Shown: positions 1 to 8,836, counted from the first letter of the stretch. The stretch is DNA of 15,486 nt from an uncultured Collinsella sp. (GCA_900553475.1 USEF01000020.1:1-15486), one strand, 5' to 3'. Translations and numbers: made by a program. The notes: generated by a model not told the origin, from the sequence alone.

Positions 1-395
1 TGCAGTTTCTGTAGGGTCTCTGGGACACTTTACCCTGATAAAGCTGGCATAACAGCTAGAGTGAACGTCGTACAAAGGCAAGGAAAAAACCAAACAAATC
101 GGTGAACGGTAGTTGTTCACGCTCGCATTTCCTGCGGATTTGTTAAAAACGTCCTAATGGTATAAAAAAAGAAACATATAATAGCCATGATGAAGGGGGT
201 GGCTATGTTATCCTTCTCAAACGGGTGAAATCTTGGGTTTTGGGTTGTAGTTCCAAGGTGGATAAACGTTTTCCCTACCCCAACGTGTGGTGAAGAACGG
301 AAGAAGCCGGTAGTGCAAGCCGAACATTCAAGAATTCAATAAGCAGCGGTGTGAGAGAGCGCCGCATTACACGTAACTAGGAGCGTGGTTACACA
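1..395 (+). promoter_or_regulatory. Leader and upstream region of pfl
   Basis: No convincing gene is visible. A small inverted repeat lies at 42-57 (AGCTG/CAGCT), and another at 102-120 (GTGAAC, 7 bases, GTTCAC) could be an operator. A good -10 hexamer TATAAT lies at 177-182 with no clear -35. It overlaps an inverted repeat ATAGCC (181-186)/GGCTAT (201-206). If transcription starts near 190, the pfl leader is about 200 bases. A tiny open frame (ATG at 187, 190 or 205; stop at 226-228) has an AAGGGGG ribosome-binding-like stretch at 193-199 before the ATG at 205. Promoter placement is tentative. Confidence 0.4.
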
Positions 396-2447
<2,052 letters not shown>

Positions 2448-2449
2448 CT

Positions 2450-2472
2450 ATTGTTAGTGCTATACTAACAAT
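2450..2472 (+). other. Hairpin 1 between the two pfl genes
   Basis: A perfect 9-bp inverted repeat, ATTGTTAGT (2450-2458) and ACTAACAAT (2464-2472), has a 5-base loop and begins 3 bases after the pflB stop. It is AT-rich and has no following T-run, so it is not a standard terminator. mRNA stabilisation, processing or an operator are possible (inference). Confidence 0.6.
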
Positions 2473-2489
2473 AACGATTACTGATTAGT

Positions 2490-2509
2490 GCGCCGGTTTC
2501 GGCCGGCGC
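2490..2509 (+). other. Hairpin 2 between the two pfl genes
   Basis: GCGCCGG (2490-2496) and CCGGCGC (2503-2509) form a perfect 7-bp GC stem around TTTCGG. No T-run follows. The AAGGAG ribosome-binding site of the glycyl-radical gene comes soon after, at 2520-2525. The position suggests an intercistronic element setting the ratio of body to radical subunit rather than a full stop to transcription (inference). Confidence 0.6.
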
Positions 2510-2532
2510 CTATCGATCGAAGGAGACACATT

Positions 2533-2784
2533 ATGAAGGTTTCTGAAGTTTCCGAGACTCAGGCCGATAACCTGGTCCACATGCTCGACGCTTACGCCGA
2601 GAAGGGTGGCCACCACCTGAACATCAACGTCTTCAACCGTGAGACGCTGCTCGACGCTCAGGCTCACCCCGAGAAGTATCCGCAGCTGACCATCCGCGTT
2701 TCCGGCTACGCCGTGAACTTCCACACGCTCACCAAGGAGCAGCAGGACGAGGTCATTGCGCGTACCTTCCACGACAAGTTCTAA
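2533..2784 (+). CDS. grcA: Glycyl-radical domain protein, C-terminal piece of split pyruvate formate-lyase
   Basis: This 83-residue protein is equivalent to the last ~83 residues of a full-length PFL. The block HLNINVFNRETLLDA (28-42), then PEKYPQLTIRVSGYA (46-60) with G58 as the radical glycine, then LTKEQQDEVIARTF (66-79) are all hallmark PFL C-terminal sequence. The same domain occurs in the E. coli spare-part protein GrcA (YfiD), which is longer. Here it follows a body that lacks the domain, so it is probably an obligate subunit rather than a repair part. The ATG at 2533 is chosen because AAGGAG lies 7 bases upstream and homology starts soon after; an upstream in-frame start (2488) would run through the hairpin. 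The gene is in a different frame from pflB, 85 bases downstream, probably co-transcribed. The symbol is by analogy. Confidence 0.93.
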   Translation: MKVSEVSETQADNLVHMLDAYAEKGGHHLNINVFNRETLLDAQAHPEKYPQLTIRVSGYAVNFHTLTKEQQDEVIARTFHDKF

Positions 2785-2963
2785 AGGGTTCAACTCCTGT
2801 AGGATTACTGGGGCCGGTTTTGGGTTATTTCCCAAAACGTCCTCGGACATGCAAAGAGGCTCCGCTGCGCGCGTTGCGCGGCGGAGCCTCTTTGCGTCCT
2901 GCGGGATGTTTTGGAAAATAACCCAAAACCGGCCATGTGGGGTCCTTTGGAGTCACCCTTTAG
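2781..2963. repeat. Large imperfect palindrome after the split pfl genes
   Basis: A gap-free symmetric palindrome spans 2812-2934. Outer arms 2812-2842/2904-2934 match at 29 of 31 positions. An 8x8 internal loop follows, then a core stem. A further 9-bp inverted pair, CTAAAGGGT (2781-2789) and ACCCTTTAG (2955-2963), extends it so the left end includes the stop codon of the small pfl gene. No target-site duplication is evident at the ends. It could be a MITE-like or extragenic palindromic repeat as well as a terminator. Nothing else gene-like lies in 2785-3082. Confidence 0.85.
2851..2895. terminator. Core hairpin of the palindrome, likely bidirectional terminator
   Basis: The stem pairs 2851-2870 with 2876-2895: 20 bp with one G-T pair and a 5-base loop (GCGTT). 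It includes GCAAAGAGGCTCCGC and its exact complement. The 3' side ends in CTCTTTGC rather than a true T-run, so termination is likely but not certain. Confidence 0.6.
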
Positions 2964-3053
2964 GCGGAACTCTCCTAATTATTTGGATGAGTCGTTTACT
3001 TACTTGTACTGTTACCGTCTTCCCGCTCTTGTTGGGGTATGCTTTGTTCGTAT

Positions 3054-3070
3054 GTAAACGTATGACATGT
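3054..3070 (+). promoter_or_regulatory. Operator-like site before the LacI-family gene
   Basis: GTAAACGTATGACATGT matches the tandem motif before the first GH32 gene (4207-4223) at 14 of 17 positions. It lies 13 bases before the repressor start, where it could mediate autoregulation. A weak promoter, TTGTTG (3029-3034) with TATGTA (3051-3056), would be overlapped by it. Confidence 0.55.
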
Positions 3071-3082
3071 TGATGGGGGAGG

Positions 3083-4102
3083 GTGCTATGGCTCCCTCGC
3101 GAGGGCGCTCGTTCTAAGGATTCGGCTAAGCCTGGCATCAAGGAAGTTGCAGCGGTGGCGGGGGTTTCGCCTACTACGGTATCTCGCGTGCTTAATAATC
3201 GCGGCTATATTAGCCAAGAGACCCGCGATAAGGTCCATGCCGCGATGAAGCGCATCAACTATACGCCCAACGATATCGCTCGTGCCATGCTCAACGGTCG
3301 CCTGAATCTTATCGGTATGATCGTCCCCTATGTCAGCAGTCCGTTTCATGCCCAAGTGGTTCAAGTTATTGAGCATACCCTGGCCGAAAACGGTTTTAAG
3401 ATGCTGCTGTGCAATAGTGCCAATCGACCCGAGCTTGAGCGCTCTTATATCGACATGCTTCGACGCAATATGGTTGATGGCGTCATCGTCAACTCGCTTA
3501 ATATCGGTGCCGAGGCGTATGCCGAGATGGGCTTGAGTCTGGTTGGTATCGACTGCGACCTTGGCGAGGCCTCTGTTCAGATTGCGAGCGACAGCTATGG
3601 CATCGGCGAACTTGCCACGCGTCGCCTGATTGATGACGGGTGTTCGCGCATCTTGTGCCTGCGCAACAATAGCCGCATGCGCATGCCTGCCAATAAGCGT
3701 ACCGATGCCTACCACGATGTTGTGGAGCAGGCCGGTTTGCCCGCGCTTGTCCGTGAGGTCGAGTTCGTTAAGTCCGATGACGAAAAGAGTGCGGTCGTTG
3801 CGAAGATCCTCGATGAGAACCCCGATATTGACGGCATCTTTGCGGGAGACGACACGATGGCGGCCATCTGCCTCAACGTGATGAAGCAGCGCGGCTTGAG
3901 CGCTCCGGGCGATATTAAGGTCGTGGGCGCGGATGGTGCCCGCCGCACTATGACGTTTATGCCTGACTTAACAACCGTTCGCCAAGATATCGATCGCATC
4001 GGAGAGCTCGCGGCGCAATCCATCATTGCTCTTATTAACGGCGAAAAGCCCGAATCGAATATCAAGCTCCCCGTTGAACTCATTGAGGGTAAAACCGCGT
4101 AG
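3083..4102 (+). CDS. LacI-family transcriptional repressor of the sucrose cluster
   Basis: This 339-residue protein has a LacI helix-turn-helix at about residues 19-40 (IKEVAAVAGVSPTTVSRVLNN), then the hinge region (NDIARAMLNGRLNLIGMIV) and a periplasmic-binding-protein-like effector domain (GDDTMAAICLNVM, then VVGADG). It probably represses the adjacent fructoside genes in the absence of inducer; ScrR-type function is inferred from context. The only in-frame start that keeps the helix-turn-helix is GTG at 3083, but GGGGGAGG (3075-3082) abuts it directly. The same Shine-Dalgarno is ideally spaced for ATG at 3088, whose frame stops after nine codons at TTCTAA. Deleting one T there would give an N-terminus joining this frame. 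The N-terminus is therefore uncertain, with a possible recent frameshift or sequencing error. Confidence 0.9.
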   Translation: MLWLPREGARSKDSAKPGIKEVAAVAGVSPTTVSRVLNNRGYISQETRDKVHAAMKRINYTPNDIARAMLNGRLNLIGMIVPYVSSPFHAQVVQVIEHTLAENGFKMLLCNSANRPELERSYIDMLRRNMVDGVIVNSLNIGAEAYAEMGLSLVGIDCDLGEASVQIASDSYGIGELATRRLIDDGCSRILCLRNNSRMRMPANKRTDAYHDVVEQAGLPALVREVEFVKSDDEKSAVVAKILDENPDIDGIFAGDDTMAAICLNVMKQRGLSAPGDIKVVGADGARRTMTFMPDLTTVRQDIDRIGELAAQSIIALINGEKPESNIKLPVELIEGKTA

Positions 4103-4151
4103 TTCATCCCGTGCCAAAAGAATTCCTCAAACACCTCTGATGACCGTTCGC

Positions 4152-4174
4152 CGGCATATGTCAACCGTTTGCCG
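4152..4174. promoter_or_regulatory. Operator-like dyad, inverted copy of the cluster motif
   Basis: The arms CGGCA (4152-4156) and TGCCG (4170-4174) flank 13 bases. The complement of 4155-4170 reads AAACGGTTGACATATG, one mismatch from the AAACGATTGACATAT repeat at 4226-4240. It is thus an inverted third copy of the motif upstream of the GH32 promoter. A near-identical dyad lies at 8780-8802. Confidence 0.55.
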
Positions 4175-4206
4175 ACGACTGGAACTGCGAAAAGACGTAT
4201 TGGTGT

Positions 4207-4243
4207 GAAAACGTTTGACATATGAAAACGATTGACATATCTT
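4207..4243 (+). promoter_or_regulatory. Promoter with tandem 17-bp operator repeats for the sugar operon
   Basis: GAAAACGTTTGACATAT (4207-4223) is followed immediately by GAAAACGATTGACATAT (4224-4240), a tandem duplication with one mismatch. Each contains a perfect TTGACA. The first (4215-4220) with TATCTT (4238-4243) gives a -35/-10 pair at 17-base spacing. A LacI-type repressor bound here would block RNA polymerase directly. The second TTGACA (4232-4237) has no good -10 partner. Confidence 0.65.
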
Positions 4244-4286
4244 GCAGTTGTACCGAGTTAGTATCTCGTGAGAAAGGAAGTCTCGG

Positions 4287-5669
4287 ATGCACAAGGTGTA
4301 TTACCAGCCTGAGGGAATTTGGGTAGGCGACATCATGCCGTACGGCGAGGACGGCACGTTCTATCTCTATCATCAGCGTGACACGCGAAACCCCGGACCT
4401 TTCGGAGAGCCGTTTGGCTGGGCACTCGCGACAACCAAGGACTTCGTCAATTACAAAGACTTTGGCGAGAGCCTTGAGCGTGGCGGCGACGAGGAAGTCG
4501 ACCAGTATGTTTATGCCGGCACGGTGTTTAAGGTGGGCGACAAGTACCATGCGCTCTACACTGGTTGCAATCGCGATAAGGTCAAGGCACGCTTGATGAA
4601 GCAGGTTCTTCTTCACGCAACGAGTGACGACGCCGTCAAGTGGGAGAAGAACATCGCCGAGACGCTGCTTCCGCCCCAGGAGGGTTACGATGACCGCAAC
4701 TGGCGCGATCCCTTTGTGCTTTGGGATGAGGAGAACGAAGAGTACATGCTCATCCTCGGCACGCGTGTGGGCGAGGACAAGCGTCTGATGACCGGTCGTC
4801 TGGTCAAGTTCACCTCCAAGGACCTGGATACCTGGGAGTTCCAGGGCGACTGGTGGAATCCGGGCCTGTACACCATGTTCGAGATGCCTGATCTCTTTAA
4901 GATGGGCGACTGGTGGTATCTGGTGTTCTCCGAGTACAGTGATGGCAACAAGACCCGTTACCGCATGTCTCGCTCTATCAACGGTCCTTGGATCACTCCT
5001 GCGGACGATTCCTTCGATGGCCGCGCGTACTATGCCGCGCGTACCGCATTTGACGGCGAGCGCCGCGTTCTCTTTGGTTGGGTTCCTACGCGTGACGAGG
5101 GCGGCGACCCCAGCTCTTACCTGTGGGGTGGCACCTTTATGCCCCTCGAGATCGTTCAGCGTGCCGACGGAACGCTCGGCACCAAGCTTCCTGACAGCAT
5201 GCTTGGCGCCTTTGGCGAGGCTAAGGCAGTCGAGGCCTTTGAGCTCTCCTGCGAGTCGGGCAAGGTCGAGCAGGTGCTCGCCGCGGATGCCGGTTCCACC
5301 TATATGCTCGACGCCGACATCGAGCTCGCCGGTGACGCTGCCGGCTTCTCGGTGAAGCTTGCCGAGGACGCCGAGTCCGGTCTTGCCTATGAGTTCCGCG
5401 CCAACCTGCGTGAGGGCAAGCTCGAGTTTACGGCGGCCCCCCAGTATCCGTGGTTCCAGGTCAACAACATGGGCCTCGAGCGTCCGTTGTTCTTTAAGGG
5501 CGAGGGCACTCATCATGTGCGCCTGGTCGTTGACGACGATATCGCGACCATCTTTGTCGATGATGTTGCGCTTAACGCTCGATTCTGCAATAAGCAGGGC
5601 CAGGGTGTGGCGCTGACGGTCACCGACGGTACGCTTAAGTGCGCAAATGCAACGATCGCGTCTCTGTAA
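4287..5669 (+). CDS. Atypical glycoside hydrolase family 32 enzyme (beta-fructosidase-like)
   Basis: This 460-residue cytoplasmic protein has no signal peptide. It has a five-bladed GH32 propeller followed by a C-terminal beta-sandwich (about 310-460). The nucleophile motif is not the usual NDPNG: the N-terminus reads GIWVGDIMPYGEDG, with D15 the likely nucleophile. The transition-state stabiliser lies in WRDP (D141). The acid/base is E199 in EMPDLF, where classical enzymes have ECPDLF. The start is well defined by GAAAGGAAG about 8 bases upstream. It is the first gene after the tandem operator and lies 45 bases before the PTS gene, so it belongs to the same transcript. Its substrate may differ from plain sucrose-6-phosphate, since the last gene of the cluster already covers that; another fructoside or a phosphorylated fructoside is possible. 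Confidence 0.85.
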   Translation: MHKVYYQPEGIWVGDIMPYGEDGTFYLYHQRDTRNPGPFGEPFGWALATTKDFVNYKDFGESLERGGDEEVDQYVYAGTVFKVGDKYHALYTGCNRDKVKARLMKQVLLHATSDDAVKWEKNIAETLLPPQEGYDDRNWRDPFVLWDEENEEYMLILGTRVGEDKRLMTGRLVKFTSKDLDTWEFQGDWWNPGLYTMFEMPDLFKMGDWWYLVFSEYSDGNKTRYRMSRSINGPWITPADDSFDGRAYYAARTAFDGERRVLFGWVPTRDEGGDPSSYLWGGTFMPLEIVQRADGTLGTKLPDSMLGAFGEAKAVEAFELSCESGKVEQVLAADAGSTYMLDADIELAGDAAGFSVKLAEDAESGLAYEFRANLREGKLEFTAAPQYPWFQVNNMGLERPLFFKGEGTHHVRLVVDDDIATIFVDDVALNARFCNKQGQGVALTVTDGTLKCANATIASL

Positions 5670-5714
5670 TGGCATCAAAACGTCTTATGATTTCGTAAAG
5701 GAATGGAGAGGAAC

Positions 5715-7166
5715 ATGGACTACAAAGTAGTGTCTCAGCAAGTCGTCGATAACGTCGGCGGTCTGGAGAACATCGAGGGCGCCACGCATTGCGTTACGCG
5801 TCTGCGTCTGGTGCTCAAGGATACGAGCAAGTACAACAAGGCCGAGCTCGAGAACATCGATGGCGTCAAGGGCGTGCTGTACAACAGCGGCCAGCTCATG
5901 ATCATCTTCGGTACCGGTACCGTCAACAAGGTCTACGATGAGTTTATGGCTCTGACGGGCGTTAAGGAGATCAGCGCTTCCGAGGTCAAGGGCGCCGAGG
6001 CGGACAAGAAGGGCAAGTTCTTCTCGGTCCTCAAGGTATTCTCGGACATCTTTATCCCCATCATTCCCGCTTTCGTCGGCGCTGCTATCATCATCGGCCT
6101 TAAGTCGCTGATCGTTGCCAACGGCCTCTTTGGCATGGAGGGCAGCCTTGCCGACCACAGCGAGTTCCTCAAGAACCTCGCAAGCTTCTTTGCCATTATC
6201 GCCACCACGTTTGACTACCTGCCTGTCCTGGTTATGTACAGCGCGGTCAAGCGTTTTGGCGGTAACCCGATCCTGGGCATCCTCGTCGGTATCGTCATGG
6301 TTCACCCGAGCCTTATGAACCGTAACACGTTCGTTATGGACCCGACGGGTGCTGAGTACTGGAACTTTGGTCCGCTCTCCATTCCCATGGTTGCTTTCCA
6401 GGGCGGCGTGTTCCCTGCAATCCTGACTGCCTGGTTTATGGCCAAGGTCGAGAAGATTGCCCAGAAGTACATCCCCGAGGTCGTCTCGTTCGTCTTTGTC
6501 CCGACCGTTACCCTGATTCTTGCTAACGTCGCCCTGTTCACCGTGTTCGGCCCGCTCGGCAACCTGATCGGCGACGTCCTCGCCGGCGTAATCGATATCC
6601 TGTACAACAGGATGGGCGTCTTTGGTGCCTTTGTCTTCGCCGCGTTCCTGCAGCCGCTTGTCGTTACCGGTACGCATCAGTTCATCCAGGGTATCGAGGC
6701 AAACCTCGTTGCCACGACTGGCTTCAACTACATCCAGGCCATCTGGTCGGTTTCCATCATCGCCCAGGGTGGCGGCGCCATCGGCATGTACCTCATTCAC
6801 AAGAAGCATTCCAAAGAGCGCAACATCTGCATGTCGTCCTTTATCCCGACGCTGGTCGGAATCTCCGAGCCCGCTATCTTCGCTGCAAACATGCGCTACT
6901 CGATCATCCCGTTCATCTGCGCATGCATCGGTGCAGGCTGCGGCGGGGCCTTCGTGAAGCTCTTTGAGGTGCGCGCCATCGGTCAGGGTCTGACCGGTGT
7001 GCTTGGCCTGCTCATCGTCACACCCGAGACTCTCGTGTGGTATGTGGCTGGCAATCTCATCGCCTTCATCGTGCCGATCGTCTTGATCTTTGCCTACAAC
7101 AAGGCAAAGGGCGTGCCGACCACCGATGAAGAGGGCGCTGGCGCTGGCTTCGACGTTAGCTTCTAG
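5715..7166 (+). CDS. PTS EIIBC permease, sucrose/beta-glucoside family
   Basis: This 483-residue membrane permease imports and phosphorylates a sugar. The EIIB domain (about 1-85) begins MDYKVVSQQVVDNVGG and carries the phosphorylated cysteine C26 in ATHCVTRLRLVLKD. The EIIC domain (about 105-470) is strongly hydrophobic with about ten membrane segments. It has the family motifs GTHQFIQGIE and GISEPAIFA, characteristic of glucose/sucrose-type EIIC. No EIIA domain is fused, so phosphate must come from a separate EIIA-Glc. ATG at 5715 is preferred over 5703 because GGAGAGGA sits just upstream and EIIBC proteins normally start at this point. Sucrose specificity is inferred from the adjacent sucrose-6-phosphate hydrolase and is not provable from sequence. 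Confidence 0.92.
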   Translation: MDYKVVSQQVVDNVGGLENIEGATHCVTRLRLVLKDTSKYNKAELENIDGVKGVLYNSGQLMIIFGTGTVNKVYDEFMALTGVKEISASEVKGAEADKKGKFFSVLKVFSDIFIPIIPAFVGAAIIIGLKSLIVANGLFGMEGSLADHSEFLKNLASFFAIIATTFDYLPVLVMYSAVKRFGGNPILGILVGIVMVHPSLMNRNTFVMDPTGAEYWNFGPLSIPMVAFQGGVFPAILTAWFMAKVEKIAQKYIPEVVSFVFVPTVTLILANVALFTVFGPLGNLIGDVLAGVIDILYNRMGVFGAFVFAAFLQPLVVTGTHQFIQGIEANLVATTGFNYIQAIWSVSIIAQGGGAIGMYLIHKKHSKERNICMSSFIPTLVGISEPAIFAANMRYSIIPFICACIGAGCGGAFVKLFEVRAIGQGLTGVLGLLIVTPETLVWYVAGNLIAFIVPIVLIFAYNKAKGVPTTDEEGAGAGFDVSF

Positions 7167-7202
7167 TTGAGCCGTTCAGCGTAATGTGCGGATAAGTCCA
7201 TT

Positions 7203-7246
7203 TGGGGAAGGGCGTTCGGCTCGTGTGAGTCGAGCGTCCTTTCCTA
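7203..7246 (+). other. Long intercistronic hairpin between the PTS gene and scrB
   Basis: A 20-bp stem (7203-7222 with 7227-7246, loop GTGT) contains several G-T pairs and no mismatches. The following bases TAGACGAGAAGG lead straight into the scrB ribosome-binding site with no T-run. It could attenuate transcription partially or protect the upstream message from 3' decay. Confidence 0.65.
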
Positions 7247-7261
7247 TAGACGAGAAGGTCA

Positions 7262-8710
7262 ATGGCGATGTTTAATCAAAAAAACAAGGTGATGCGTGCG
7301 GACTATGAGCAGTGGCGTGCCGGACAGGATGAGACGGCGGCTCGCATCGCGTCCGACCCCGATAGGCTTTTGTTCCATGTGGAGCCTGAGCTTGGCTGGC
7401 TCAACGACCCCAATGGTTTGGTTCAGATTGGTGATACGTATCACATCTATCATCAATACGATCCGTTCGATGCTGCGCATGGCGGTCCAGTGCTTTGGAA
7501 CCATCTGACGACAAAGGATTTTGTGACGTACGAGAATCACGGCCCCGTGCTGTTCCCCGATTCCGATTTGGATTCGAGTGGAGCGTATTCTGGTTCTGCC
7601 TTTGTACGTGATGGCAAGATTCACTACTTCTATACCGGCAACGTTAAGCATTTTGACCGCGATGATTACGACTACGTGTTGACGGGCCGTGAGCAAAACC
7701 AGATTCATATGGTTGCCGAGAATCCCGACGAATTGGGCGAGAAGTGCATAGCTGTTGGACCGGTCGATTACCCCGACGATATCGGTACGCACGTGCGCGA
7801 CCCCAAGATCCTTGAGCACGATGGTATCTACTACATGGTTCTGGGCGCTCGTACGAAAGACGACCGTGGCTGCGTGCTTGTCTATACCTCGCGCAATCTT
7901 GAGGACTGGAGCTATGCGACGCGCATTGAGTTGGGCGAGAAGTTTGGCTTTATGTGGGAGTGCCCCGATCTGTTTGAGCTCGATGGCGAGCTTATTCTCG
8001 TTTGCTGTCCGCAGGGTGTGCCTGCCGATGGTTGGCGTTACCGCAATCCGCATCAGTGCGTGTGGTTCCCCATCGAGGCCGATTGGGAGGCGCCGAGCTT
8101 TAAAATCGTCAGGCAGGGCATGCCCCCGATGGTCGATGCCGGTTTTGATTTCTATGCTCCGCAGTCCTTTGAGGATGCTGCAGGCCGGCGTTTGATGATC
8201 GGATGGTCGGGTTGCCCCGACGCGACGGCAGAAAACCCGACGGTGGCGCGCGGATGGCAGTGCGCGTTGACGGTGCCGAGAGAGCTGAGCATACGCGATG
8301 GTAAGCTCTGCCAGCAGCCGGCGCACGAGATTGAGAGGATGCGCGGTGACTGCGTTCGCGCGACAGGCGGTGAAACCGTTGAGGAGCCGGGCCGCCTGTT
8401 TGATCTTGTGGTTTCCTGTGAGGGCGCCAAGATGGCCGAGCTCGAAATCCGCAAGGGTGTCTTTGTGCGTTATGCGGACGGGATGCTTACCCTCGACATG
8501 GGTGACGAAGGCTATGGGCGCGACCAGAGGTCGATCGAGCTCAGCGAGCTTCGCGACCTGCGCGTGCTTTCGGACACTACGATGGTCGAGATTTTTGCCA
8601 ACGGTGGCGAGGCGGCACTTACGAGCCGTACCTATTCGCCGGCGGTTCCGGCGATGGAGCTGCACGCCGAGGGTGCGGCATCGATGAATTTCTACCGCCT
8701 CGTGCATTAA
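7262..8710 (+). CDS. scrB: Sucrose-6-phosphate hydrolase (GH32)
   Basis: This classical intracellular GH32 enzyme would hydrolyse PTS-delivered sucrose-6-phosphate to glucose-6-phosphate and fructose. All three catalytic motifs are intact: WLNDPNG with nucleophile D49, RDPK with D180, and ECPDLF with acid/base E233. YAPQSF, also typical of the family, lies near residue 299. At 482 residues it is of normal length, with a C-terminal beta-sandwich (about 345-482). There is no signal peptide. Two starts are possible: ATG at 7262 is 3 bases from GAGAAGG (7252-7258), while ATG at 7268 is 9 bases away and perhaps better used. It is the last gene of the sugar cluster. No fructokinase is present in the window, so fructose must be phosphorylated elsewhere. 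Confidence 0.94.
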   Translation: MAMFNQKNKVMRADYEQWRAGQDETAARIASDPDRLLFHVEPELGWLNDPNGLVQIGDTYHIYHQYDPFDAAHGGPVLWNHLTTKDFVTYENHGPVLFPDSDLDSSGAYSGSAFVRDGKIHYFYTGNVKHFDRDDYDYVLTGREQNQIHMVAENPDELGEKCIAVGPVDYPDDIGTHVRDPKILEHDGIYYMVLGARTKDDRGCVLVYTSRNLEDWSYATRIELGEKFGFMWECPDLFELDGELILVCCPQGVPADGWRYRNPHQCVWFPIEADWEAPSFKIVRQGMPPMVDAGFDFYAPQSFEDAAGRRLMIGWSGCPDATAENPTVARGWQCALTVPRELSIRDGKLCQQPAHEIERMRGDCVRATGGETVEEPGRLFDLVVSCEGAKMAELEIRKGVFVRYADGMLTLDMGDEGYGRDQRSIELSELRDLRVLSDTTMVEIFANGGEAALTSRTYSPAVPAMELHAEGAASMNFYRLVH

Positions 8711-8779
8711 CCGTGCGTGGAGCACGATTGGATTTGCTGGACGGAATGTGTCGCAGTTGTCGCGGCCAACTACCGCTTA

Positions 8780-8802
8780 CCGCATATAGTGACCGTTTGC
8801 GG
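8780..8802. promoter_or_regulatory. Second copy of the 23-bp dyad
   Basis: CCGCA (8780-8784) and TGCGG (8798-8802) flank TATAGTGACCGTT, matching the site at 4152-4174 in architecture and in the blocks GCATAT and ACCGTTTGC. It lies 69 bases after scrB and just upstream of a candidate promoter for the next gene, so it may be a degenerate repressor site or an unrelated regulator's site. Confidence 0.4.
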
Positions 8803-8807
8803 AATAA

Positions 8808-8836
8808 GTAACACTCCTTAATAAACCGTGTAGAAT
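8808..8836 (+). promoter_or_regulatory. Candidate promoter for degV
   Basis: GTAACA (8808-8813) and TAGAAT (8831-8836) are separated by 17 bases. The -10 is good and the -35 matches TTGACA at 4 of 6 positions. Transcription would begin near 8843, placing the hairpin at 8863-8901 in the leader. Confidence 0.4.

Noticed and set aside
102..120. CRP or FNR binding site upstream of pfl
   Set aside because: GTGAAC-N7-GTTCAC does not fit TGTGA-N6-TCACA or TTGAT-N4-ATCAA. It is kept only as an unassigned inverted repeat.
2448..2532. Frameshift or pseudogene explanation for the two-part pfl
   Set aside because: The downstream piece has its own AAGGAG and ATG, the gap holds structured sequence, both halves are intact, and the summed length equals a full enzyme, so a decayed single gene is unlikely.
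4161..5678. 505-residue open frame on the minus strand opposite the first GH32 gene
   Set aside because: Mirror of the third-codon GC bias; no domain, and it runs through the operator region. The plus-strand GH32 motifs are clear.
7259..8725. 488-residue open frame on the minus strand opposite scrB
   Set aside because: Complete overlap with a canonical GH32 gene and no recognisable features.
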